64,000 nt of DNA from the NCBI GenBank assembly GCA_001630475.1, contig KV419396.1:682001-746000 (forward strand), read 5' to 3'. Within the stretch, counting starts at the first letter, position 1. Every line of letters begins with the position of its first letter. The notes below the pieces were generated by a model. It was not told the origin of the DNA. It did no database searches and was given only the letters and a program-made list of their open reading frames with translations. Origin of the DNA: Sistotremastrum niveocremeum HHB9708. Its lineage: Eukaryota > Basidiomycota > Agaricomycetes > Sistotremastrales > Sistotremastraceae. Made by a program: the position numbers and the translations under genes. Below, in pieces: positions 46,220 through 55,916 of this stretch.

Positions 46220-46520
46220 GATGGCAAGAGGCGGTGAAGGTCGAAAGACTCCGAATATGGGGAAGTGAACAAACCGAGTTGGGTGTCACGCCAAGCTTCT
46301 TATATTTCAAGTCAGACTCTCAGTGGCACATACGCGTACATCTTCCAGACTACTATAGAACTTCATAGAACAAATCGGAACAGCCACTCTGCAACGTGTA
46401 TCTCATTCCCTCTTACACTCAAGTCATCACCGACCCCTTGAGCTGAAATGGCTGCGGGGGTTGACAGATCTAGATTTCGAGATCACGCTCTTTCAACACA
46501 TGAAATAAAAAGCTTGCCAC

Positions 46521-47711
46521 TCACAGTCGAGAGCCACCGCGACTGTTCGACATAGTCCCGCTGTCGAGGGCTGATGTTGATATATCTGATAACGTGTCAA
46601 TCTTAGTGATGCAGTGTCCAGAGGGGAAAAAATAAAACTCACCACTGAGGTCGCTGAAGCTGGAGACAGCAGAACCTTGAGCACTGCCTTTCTCGCTTGC
46701 TCTCGCCACACCTCCCAGGCTATGATATCGCGACAATGGTTTGGAGGGTTTGGAAGGAAACACAGGTGACCGTCCAGGACTCAATGTTAACGGCCGTCTA
46801 CCGGCCAAGTTTCCCTGCCCAACGACCGAGTCGGACTGTGGGGATGGTATTGATGGTATTGATCGGCTAGGGGAAGATGCAGCACTCTCCGAGGTATCGG
46901 GGGCTACGGAGTCGCGACGTTGAGGAGATCGGGAATCTGCCAGTCGTGCGTCGCTCGGCGAAGGGCTCTGGAAGCGTGGCTTCGCTGCCAGACCAAGATT
47001 GTGGTGGGTCATCCTTTCCTCAAGCTCCTTCAGCTTGCGTCCGATGGCATCTTGGTTCTCTCGGTGTCTCTCAGCTTCTTCGGCTCTCTGTGCCTCCTCG
47101 TCGCTCGAGCTATCATCATTCGATATTGATGGTGAAGCAGGTCGGATATTCGACGAGAGACGTCCTTTCTTTAATGTAAGGGTGGAAGAGCCGAGAGCCT
47201 TCGATTTCGTAGTCGGCGAAGATGTGAGCTGCGTTGACAGGAGGCGACCTCGAGCGCCTGGGGGTGTGCCTATTCGACCGGACGATGATAACTTCATCAC
47301 TGCCGTCAACTTTGGAGTAGTAACACGATTTCCGCGATCATCGATAGGAGAGAATGGGACACGGATATCTTGCAGTCCTTTCAGATCTTGCATATATCGA
47401 TTCCGGGCTCTGTAAAGCAGATAGGGAAGGGGGACTTGCAGATGCTCGGAGAGTCCTTGCCCTTCCAAGGCATGCATTAAATATAGTCCGGACAGGAGAT
47501 TGTCCTCGATGGCTCACAGTCCAATGCACTGTTCTCTGTGGCTCGCGATTTGGCTATGACATCCCATAATATTGTCTCTTTCTCAGTATTCCATTCGACC
47601 TAAATTCAGATTAATTTCCGTATACAAAAGAAGCTCAGGACTAACTTGTGGAGGGTCGCTAGGAGCATCATCTGGACGATTGTAAGGTAAGCGGATGATC
47701 AAGTGAACCAT
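46521..47711 (-). CDS. ATG29: Autophagy protein ATG29
   Basis: Scaffold subunit with ATG17 and ATG31 at the phagophore assembly site. The Atg29 N-terminal domain is built from three exons: MVHLIIRLPYNRPDDAPSDP, VEWNTEKETILWDVIAKSRA, and after an intron in the codon for Trp, QGLSEHLQVPLPYLLYRARN with RYMQDLKGL. The remaining two thirds are Ser/Pro-rich and disordered with a short coiled coil (RHRENQDAIGRKLKELEERM), likely phosphoregulated as in yeast. A last small exon after 46580 ends SNSRGGSRL at 46521. The start is 165 bp from the divergent YIH1 start. Confidence 0.88.
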
Positions 47712-47876
47712 TTCTTTGAAAGCCCGAACTTGTCCAGAACCGAAGCTCTTCTTCCTGGCGGTGTACGAGTTACCGTCCACGGCACTGAGTTATTGCACGA
47801 TCTAATTAAAGGCTCGGATATTCGAAACGACGTGTCTGCTTGTGTCTTCTACTCCCATCTCGTCAAAATATTTTCC

Positions 47877-49137
47877 ATGCTCTCGTCAGAATCATCACCT
47901 CCACAGGCCGACTATGCTTTGGAAACATCCAACCTAATCGCATCTCTTGAACCCGATAGAGAAGCAGTAGCTTCAGAAGTAGCAGGCAAGTTGCTCTCAG
48001 GACGAGCAAGTTGTGTGAGCTAGATCTGGCATCTCAAGCTCTTCAGGCGATCTATGGCGATGATAATTTGAGGCCGTGGGCAAGCGATCCAAACCACAAC
48101 TCACAAAATGGCGGAACCCAAGAGAGTGTTCGATATGAAGTTTGCACCAAGTAAGTGTTTACAGATGTCCTGACATTCTCTCTAACACTCATCGAGGCAT
48201 CACATTGAACGTGCAGTCTTCCCGCTCCCCATGACCAAGTTCCCATACGTATCCTCGTCACCATCCCTACTTCATATCCCTTGACTTCTCCACCTCAACT
48301 GCAACTGCTCTCGAAATATATCGGCGCCTTTGGCGTGAATTCTTCACTCTTTGGTTCAGTCCTTCGAATATTTCATTCAACCAATGGTGTCGAATGGTCC
48401 CCCGACTCAGTTTGTGTCTTCGACGGCGTCGAGAAAGTGTTGGAACTCTGCGCGAGTTGGTACGCCGACCAACTGAGCCTCGAAAAGGCTGGGGAACTCC
48501 TTCGGGAAGACGAAAAAGCCCATCGGACTGATCCACAACCCGACGAAGACGAGCATCCGCCCTATATTGGACACACGCCCTTCAGCATGGCAGACGACGC
48601 CACACTCCATCTTCCCGAGGACCTTCAGATGTACGAGGCAGAACCGATCACAGATCGCAAAAGTGCCTTTGTTGGACGAGCATGCAAACTTGACGACCCC
48701 GCTCATGTCCCTGAGATACTGAGGAAGCTCTTGTCAGATCGGAAAATCGCTCGAGCAGCCCACCCTGTTATCAACGCCTGGCGATGTCGAACGAACGGAG
48801 TGTTGCACCAAGGTATGAAAATGTCAGCTCTCGTATGATCGTGCTCACATCGTGATAGACAATGATGACGACGGAGAGACCGCTGCTGGCGGAAGGCTAG
48901 CGCATCTATTGCAAATCCTGGAGGTCGACAACGTGCTTGTCATTGTCACTCGATACTTTGGCGGCATACATCTTGGTCCTGATCGATTCAAGTGCGTATC
49001 AGACCTGCTGTTCTGGCCCTATATTCACAACTTGTAGACACATCAACCAGGCTGCACGGAACGCGTTGGAAGGTGGCGGTTTTCTGGAAGAAAGTAGCAG
49101 AAAAATTGAGCGGCGCGGAAAGCGGAAGAATCACTGA
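47877..49137 (+). CDS. YIH1: YIH1/IMPACT-like GCN2 regulator
   Basis: Binds GCN1 and restrains activation of the eIF2-alpha kinase GCN2. N-terminal RWD domain: AIYGDDNLRPWASD, VRYEVCTNLPAPHDQVPIRI, LVTIPTSYPLTSPPQLQLLS. C-terminal UPF0029/IMPACT domain: AEPITDRKSAFVGRACKLDD, NAWRCRTNGVLHQDNDDDGE, TAAGGRLAHLLQILEVDNVL, VIVTRYFGGIHLGPDRFKHI. It ends with a basic tail (RRGKRKNH). The first intron is ambiguous. Either a GT-AG intron of 70 nt after GCT TCA GAA, or a GC-AG intron of 38 nt that would keep ASQALQAIYGDD, a better RWD start. The SSADH start follows 44 bp after its stop. Confidence 0.9.
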
Positions 49138-49181
49138 CGTAGTTATATCACGTGTACCTTTACTCCCGTCTCTCAGCGACG

Positions 49182-51567
49182 ATGAGGTCGCATACATCTG
49201 CCCTCTTTGCGTCTTCAGCACGCCTATCACTAAGGACGAGAGCCCCGGCCAACGTTCAGCGGCGCGTCAGAGCGGCAAGCACGAGCACAGCGGTTCGATT
49301 CAAGCACTTTCGTCGGAACTCTATATTCATCTCACTCCCTATAGTTCGGCCTCAAAGATAACTCGTTGATCAAACAACAAGGTTATATTAACGGAAATTG
49401 GCTTGATGCTGCCAGCGGCGCAACTATCAAGGTCACTAGTCAGTCGCTCTCTAATGGTGGCTTGCACGAAGTAAACTCAACCGAATCAAGACCCCGCAAA
49501 TGGAGATGAACTGGGCACCATCCCGGAGATGGGTCTGCAGGAGACTAAACAGGCTATCGAAGCAGCTGGAAAAGCATTTGAGACATGGAGTACTACGACT
49601 GCAAAGGTGCTTTGGTCCGCCAAACGACATGCCCGTCGTGCCTCATCTATTCGTCTAGTATCGACATGATCTCATGAAGAAACTCTTCAGCCTTATGCAG
49701 GAGCATAACGAAGATCTGGGTAGAATTATGGTGTGTTATTATTGTGTTGTCTCTCCATGTACCTTTTAATAATTTCGACATCAGACTTTGGAGAACGGCA
49801 AGCCATTGGCCGAGGGCAAGGTATGTCGTCACGGTTAATATGCGCACTCTGCTGAACACGCCGTAGGCCGAAAATCAATACAGTGCCTCTTTCATTGAGG
49901 TATGTCGCATATTTGAATCTATGTTCACGCAGACTGAGCTCGACGGCAGTGGTTCGGTCAGTCACCGTCTAGGATATTTTAGCCCCCACCTCGACATTGA
50001 CCCGACTTGCCCACAGCCGAGGAAGCTGTACGAACATATGGCAAAAATATACCTTCCCCCTTTCCCCACATTCGAAATGTGACTATTAAGCAGCCCGTTG
50101 GTAAGTTCGCGCTCTCCATTTCTCGAATAATGTTGATCCATGATATCCAGGAGTTTGGTAAGCGCAATCATGTCAAATCTTATGATGACGACTGACATAC
50201 GTTTAGCTCAATTCTCAGTGAGTGTTTCCTGGCGTAGCGATTGAAATAGCTCGAGCCTTCATCGTCTAGCCCCTTGGGTGAGTGAACGCACGAAGTATTC
50301 TGTCGGCTCAATCTCATTGCGTTTAGAATTTCCCTTCCGCGATGATAACGCGAAAACTAGGAGCTGCGCTGGCCGCTGGATGTACCGTAGTCATCAAGCC
50401 GCCTCCCGAAACTCCCTTTTCTGCACTTGCACTTACGGAGGTACCCGAGTCTATTTCTTAACCGTCTGTCCCCAACTCAAGATACAAAACAGTTGGCCCG
50501 AAGAGCAGGCTTCCCAGATGGCGTGATCAACGTTGTCACCACCCAGGCTAATGTAGCCGAGGTTGGCAAGGAAATGTGCGAGAACAAGATCGTCAAGAAG
50601 GTTTCATTCACTGGCTCAACCCCTGTCGCCAAACTACTCTACGGGATTGCCGCATCTACTCTTAAGAAGTTTGAACCTTTTGCCATTCTTCTAGGAGAGA
50701 CATTAAATTGAGGTATTCTAGGGTTTCAATTGAGGCCGGAGGAAATGCGCCGTTCATCGTGTTCAACGATGCGGACGTCGATGCGGCCGTTGACGGTACA
50801 TTGTTCCTTCGCTGCTTTCTCAGACTTCCGTCTTGACATTCTGCAGGTGCTATTGCTTCCAAATTCCGAGGAAGCGGCCAGACTTGTGTTTGTGCAAATA
50901 GGATTTATGTCCAGTCATCTGTCTACGCTGAATTCGCTTCCCGTCTCTCTGAGAAAGTCAGCGCTTTCAAAGTTGGGAACGGCCTTGACAAAGACACGTT
51001 GGTGATCATGTCCGGCACGTCTGTGCATGAATATTGACAGGCTTTCACAGGACTCACGGACCTCTCATACACGGCCGTGCAATCGAGAAAGTAAAAAGAC
51101 ACGTCGACGACGCAGTGCAACGGGGTGCATCTGTATTAGTCGGCGGAAAGCATATCGACGGCAATTTCTACGCCCCCACTGTCCTCTGTGATGTTCCTCG
51201 AGATGCCGAGATAATGGATGAGGAGACCTTCGGTCCAGTCGCTGCTCTGGTCAAGTTTGAAACGGAGGAAGAAGTCATCAGATTGGCTAATGATACACCC
51301 GTTGGACTTGCTGGTTATCTGTACTCAAGAGACGTGGGCAGAGTTTGGAGGGTGTCTGAAGCTCTTCAAGTTGGTATGATTGGTGCAAACACTGGATTAA
51401 TATCACAAGCACCGATTCCATTCGGCGGTGTCAAGGTTCGTTTTTTATCACTTCGACGATGTACCAGTGACATATCATTTTAATAGGAGAGTGGGTTGGG
51501 CCGTGAAGGCGGCCCTTCGGGAATTGACGAATATATGATCACCAAGTTCATCGCGATGGCTCTCTGA
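49182..51567 (+). CDS. Succinate-semialdehyde dehydrogenase (ALDH5 type)
   Basis: Oxidises succinic semialdehyde to succinate in the GABA shunt. An Arg/Ser/Ala-rich leader ([20 protein letters not shown]) suggests mitochondrial import. Family motifs: [109 protein letters not shown], the catalytic Glu in [14 protein letters not shown], the nucleophile in [37 protein letters not shown] and [18 protein letters not shown]. About 16 exons, including microexons of 7, 7, 11 and 8 nt (separate entry). A CACGTG lies 28 bp before the start, inside the 44-bp gap to YIH1. Confidence 0.94.
49950..50277 (+). other. Cluster of four coding microexons in SSADH
   Basis: Microexons at 49950-49956 (TGGTTCG, 7 nt), 50151-50157 (GAGTTTG, 7 nt), 50207-50217 (CTCAATTCTCA, 11 nt) and 50270-50277 (CCCCTTGG, 8 nt) are each bounded by AG and GT. 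Only an 80-110-nt normal exon separates the first from the rest. With them the protein reads [12 protein letters not shown] and QPVGVCSILTPWNFPSAM, matching conserved ALDH5 motifs; without them the frame or motif is lost. Two neighbouring exons are also small (36 nt at 49785-49820, 33 nt at 49866-49898). Confidence 0.9.
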
Positions 51568-51647
51568 AGAGGGTTGTCCTTGATGCCAAGAATGTACAAA
51601 ATCAATCTAAACACATAAATTGTATACCGAATCTCAAAATGGATAAT

Positions 51648-52895
51648 CTACAGTTTGGGCTTACTCTCCTCAATGACTGGGTTGACCAGCGTGCCTAGAC
51701 CTCCACCTATGAATACGCGGACTTCGTCACCATGTTTCAGATAGACCTGTGGTTTACGAGCGAAGCCGACACCCTTCGGCGTGCCAGTCATAATCAAGGA
51801 GCCGGGCTCTAAAGTCGTTCCTTGGGAGAGGAATGCGACGGTTTTGCGGACGCTGAAAACTTGTTCTCTGGAGAACTGTCAATAGAATACGATAGTCACA
51901 TTGTTCTGAGACATACGCTGTGGTTCCGTTCTGGAGTAGCTGACCGTTGACCTCAGTGGTTATAGCCAGATTCTGAGGATCTGAAATGACTCTGGAGGAA
52001 ACAATACAGGGACCGAAGGGAGTTGAGTTATCAAAGCCTTTGCCGAATCCCCACTGAGAAGTGGCCATCTGGTGCTTCCTGAAAGACATCTACGCGTAAT
52101 AATCAGTAACGAGTCGATGATTTTGTTATGAGAGAACGAACATCGTTTCCACTGACGTATCCCAAGACATAGTCGAGGGCATTGGCTTCCGACACATCCT
52201 TTGCTGGTTTGCCGATGACGATAGTCAACTCGGCTTCATAATCGGGAACGTGTTCAGCCACTGGCTGGGCGACACGGGGGATGACAATCGGTACATTTGG
52301 TCCAATCAAGGAGCTGGCTGGCTTGTAGAAAAGCACAGGAGTTCTGAACGAAAAATTGCATTAGCTTTGATCGGATGAAAGAACAAGTGCTCTCACTCTG
52401 GCAAGGGGAGTTTGGCCTCAGCCTGAAAGATAGATCAGCTTCCGGAATGATGAAAGCGACTATGACGTACCGCATGATCCCTATAATTCAGTCCTAGGCA
52501 GCGTACAAGCTTGACTTGGTCTACGATATGGTCAGAAGGGTGTGGTTGATCAATATGCGAATATCAACCTTTTGATAATGGGTCGAGCAAGTGCTTAACC
52601 GTCAAGACTGTACTCGTAACTTTTGCATCGGGATCCAAAGCTGAGCCTGAGATCTCATACGCCTTGAGAGGCTTGCTGCTCAACACAGCGAGGCCCACTA
52701 ATAACGCAAATGAACAGGATATTCAACCTCGAAATATTGTGATTCCCACCATCTATCTTGGGATCCACAGGTTGCCCTATATGGATTCGCGAAGTTTCAA
52801 CCGCTACAAAGCGAATAAGGCGTTGCCAGTTCTACAAAGCAGAGACGATGAGCAGACTGCAGGCGGCGACGACGACGAGTACTTACTGCCGACAT
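51648..52895 (-). CDS. Fumarylacetoacetate hydrolase-family protein
   Basis: FAH-fold metal-dependent hydrolase or decarboxylase, closest in layout to FAHD1/FAHD2 (acylpyruvase or oxaloacetate decarboxylase types). A 9-nt first coding exon (MSA, 52887-52895) joins to NWQRLIRFVAVETSRIHIGQ, then PLKAYEISGSALDPD. Core motifs: PVLFYKPASSLIGPNVPIVI, VPDYEAELTIVIGKPAKDV (metal-binding Glu residues), DYVLGYVSGNDV, WGFGKGFDNSTPFGPCIV, TEVNGQLLQNG and TLEPGSLIMTGTPKGVGFAR. Ends at 51648, 81 bp from the convergent SSADH stop. Substrate cannot be fixed from sequence. Confidence 0.9.
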
Positions 52896-53125
52896 GGGAG
52901 TTCAGGTGAAGACGATGGAGACGAGTTAGTCATTCTGCTACTCTGTTCTCCCTCGGTGTGCCGCTCGTTCCAAGACGGCGCGTAAATCGATACCGCGTGG
53001 CCAATCGCAGCGTTCGGAATATTCGATCATTGAGTTTCCATTTTCGAAAGGTCACATGATCCCATTTTTGTTATTTGGGCATTGTTTGGCAACAGCTTCA
53101 TCAAGCTTCGCCGCACGTCACGGTC

Positions 53126-54527
53126 ATGACCACCACTCTTCCCGCCAACCAACTTCTGTCGGAAGCCCTTGATCTGGTGAGACTGCTCTGCACTGTTGCA
53201 CAAATTAAATTGAATCGACTATTAGCTTTCCTTGTCGCGGGATGAACAAGATGACGCTCTGCAAAAAATAGAACACCTGTTAGCTTCAATCATGGCTGGG
53301 CAGTCGCCAACGTCTCTTCCAGAATTTCTGATTCTCCAGGACACTTTCGAACACAACAGTAAGAAGCCCTCGATTCGACCAACATCCTTCTCATGTTGTC
53401 TTCGCAGTTGCAATCCGGGTGGTCCCTTGGCTAGCGGGAACTGAACGTGCGGTACGAGAAGGAGCAGAATTATCACGTATGTACATAACTACTTTTCCTA
53501 ACCTCTGACTGAAGCGGATACTCTAGAGTCAATATTCCGTCAGCTATCACAGTCACTGTCCATCCTTCAAGGGCTTGCCCTTCTCCACGAGGCAACCAAG
53601 AAGTATTTGGGACGGCCCGGTCCACTCCAGGTATCCTTTCTTTCATCGTTTATATCATTCTATTGAGACCAACTTCCTATTAGCTACTACTCGATCTACT
53701 GACCCGCACTAAACACTGGCCTAATCATGGTTCATCTCAACCACCGCCAACGGAATTGAGCGGCCTAGCGCTAGGGATTATCGATACCCTTCTCTGTATC
53801 ATGGTGGACTCACCCGATGCTATACGTGCGTTCGAGGCTGTGAACGGAATAGAGGTAGTGGTTAAGATCTTGAAGAGATCTGGCAGTGCGAAAGATGTCC
53901 GGTACGTAACAATGTTGTGAAGGTTAGTGCCCGAACTGAGAGCGCGCTAGAATGAAATGTTTGGAGTTCCTATACTTTTATCTCCTTGATGAAACTAGTT
54001 CCAGGGGCGTTGAGGACGGAATGCACGATCTCCATTCGCCCAACACGCCAATGCCCAAGACACCGCCCAACAAGCATTCTCTTCTGGGACCACTTCTCCA
54101 GACGCCGACTCTCATATCACCCGGGTCATCATCCTTCCCGTCTGCACCTTCCACTCCTCTACCAGCCACCCCTGGAGGTCCCTTGGGTTCGCCCAAGAAG
54201 CCGACGAAATCGCTTGGAATGCTCAGAAACGACGTCGACTTTATGCCGATGACGCCGAAGAAACCCGCCACACAGAGAGGACTCAGAGAGTCGCCCAGAA
54301 AGAGTCAAAGGACGATACCTATACCACCGCCAATACAAACATCACACAGAAATAGTGCATCGCAGGATGCGCTAGTTGAGATTGAGCAAAGAGGATCGAT
54401 TCGCGTTTCCCACGCTCATGGGACTCGAAGCACGCAGGAAAAGAAGGCTATTCTAGGGACACTCGTCGGAAACGTGGAAGTTCTAGTCGAGGGAGTTCAA
54501 AGGGCCGGTATCTTCGGACTGGGCTGA
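53126..54527 (+). CDS. CDC14: Septation network protein CDC14 (SIN, Sid1 partner)
   Basis: Homologue of fission yeast Cdc14, the regulatory partner of the Sid1 kinase in the septation initiation network (not the Cdc14 phosphatase). Start at 53126 (MTTTLPANQLLSEALDLLSL). Helical repeats follow: ALQKIEHLLASIMAGQ, LPEFLILQDTFEHN, LLDLLTRTKHWPNH, IDTLLCIMVDSPDAIRAFEA, VNGIEVVVKILKRSG and the family-typical MKCLEFLYFYLLDE. A Pro/Ser/Thr-rich region (PKTPPNKHSLLGPLLQTPTL) with many SP/TP sites leads to a conserved C-terminal helix (KKAILGTLVGNVEVLVEGVQ). No dual-specificity phosphatase signature is present. Ends at 54527. Confidence 0.85.
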
Positions 54528-54717
54528 TCTTGTATTGAGTAGTACAATGATGTGACAATCATGATGACAGCTGTAATACAAGTGTTCACATTGGATCGGT
54601 TGGCTCACTCCGCTGAGGTGGTTCAGTCGTGTCATTAGATAGGCCGTGTGCATCCCAGACAGAAACGTCGGCGATATAGGAATCAAGAAGATCCATGAAA
54701 AGAATAGAAATCTAGTT

Positions 54718-55380
54718 TTAAGCAGACATGCGGTATGCGGTATAGGCAATGATGAAAGCAAGAGGGATAAGGTAAGGGAGACTATCCAAGCGTTGAGCAG
54801 GGGGTTTCGAAAGGAGATGGACAGAAACGCACATAGAGCCCTGCTGCGGACGTTCGACGCCGATGCTCGTTGCTGCAGGGATGCTCTTGACCTTCAGAGG
54901 CTGGTGGCATGTGAGGAGGAGATGAGGTGGATATGCAAGGAAAACGTACGCCGTTAGTATCGAAATCACCGACCAACATGGCGTCCAAAAGTGAACGAGC
55001 TTCGTCGGAATGACCGACGTCTTCGAATGCCTCAGAAGCATCACGACCTGAATGCGACCAGTCAGTTTAGGAGTGGATTCCGAAAAGTTGGGGCGGACCC
55101 TTCTCAGCCAACATCACTTCGTCACCGCCGGGATGCTGGGCATGCCAATAAGCAATTTTCCAGGCGCACTAAGGAGACAGGTGTACCTCGTCAACGAACT
55201 TGGTAACATCGTAAACTGGGGATATGTTTCAGCTGGCGCTTGACAAGGAGTGGATTTAGCAGTACCTTTCCTGTGTAGGAGAATCCAAAGATTGTCTTTC
55301 GAGGTGTGCTCCTGGAGCTGAGCAAAGGTGATGAGAGGCTTTGCGGCGGAGGGGGTGGCAGAGGAAGTGACGGTGGCCAT
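54718..55380 (-). CDS. Cytochrome b5
   Basis: ER electron carrier for desaturases, sterol enzymes and P450s. Start at 55380. The haem domain is spread over small exons: LITFAQLQEHTSKDNLWILL, VYDVTKFVDE, HPGGDEVMLAEK, then GRDASEAFEDVGHSDEARSL, LDAMLVGDFD. Both haem-ligand histidines (HPGG and VGHS) are present. The C-terminus is a tail anchor, LPYLIPLAFIIAYTAYRMSA, ending at 54718. About 135 residues, typical for microsomal cytochrome b5. Convergent with CDC14. Confidence 0.93.
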
Positions 55381-55916
55381 TGGAGAAGGAGAGAGTAGCA
55401 GACGGGGCAGAGCGGGAGAGAGGACTCTTATTATACGACCGGCAAGGCCCGATAGCCGCAAAAGGCTGTTGACCCATGGATTTTGCAGGCGTCACTTATC
55501 CCCTCCGGTCGTTATTTCCAGTGTAGTAAAAGAATGTATTCTCTAGCTTAGTACTTGAACGACCACAGTTACAAAGGTTATCAAGTGTGGACCGAGTATC
55601 TATTATTCTTCCATCCGCAAGTAAGGCGACGAAGGCACCGACGCCGTGTCTCCAGGCAGAAAGCGAATGGACGTCGCTCGCATCCTCATCAACAACACTC
55701 AACTTGATCATGAACATGCAGCGAATGCCGTCGCGAGGGCGCAGCAACAAGACTGCTCGTGGTCAAGGTAAGAGACAAGAGCAAAAGCGACGCGTCCACA
55801 TTTTATACTCCGCCCATCCACCTCCTCCGTGCCACCTCGTCCGGCCTTTGCTCATCTCATCTCCATTGCGCGCGCGCACACAGAGCCAGTGTGTTCAGTT
55901 CGGTCCAAAGGCCAGT
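55381..55916. other. Intergenic region with TATA-like box
   Basis: 536 bp between divergent genes. A TTTTATA element at 55801-55807, next to a CCGCCC, lies about 110 bp before the 55917 start and is followed by a pyrimidine-rich stretch. An open frame continues upstream of 55917 to 55587, but this promoter-like sequence sits inside it, so I took it as 5' flank. A longer N-terminus starting at 55707 or 55716 cannot be excluded. Confidence 0.4.

Noticed and set aside
53126-54527. CDC14 dual-specificity phosphatase
   Set aside because: No HCxxxxxR signature; the helical repeat motifs match the fission yeast SIN protein of the same name.
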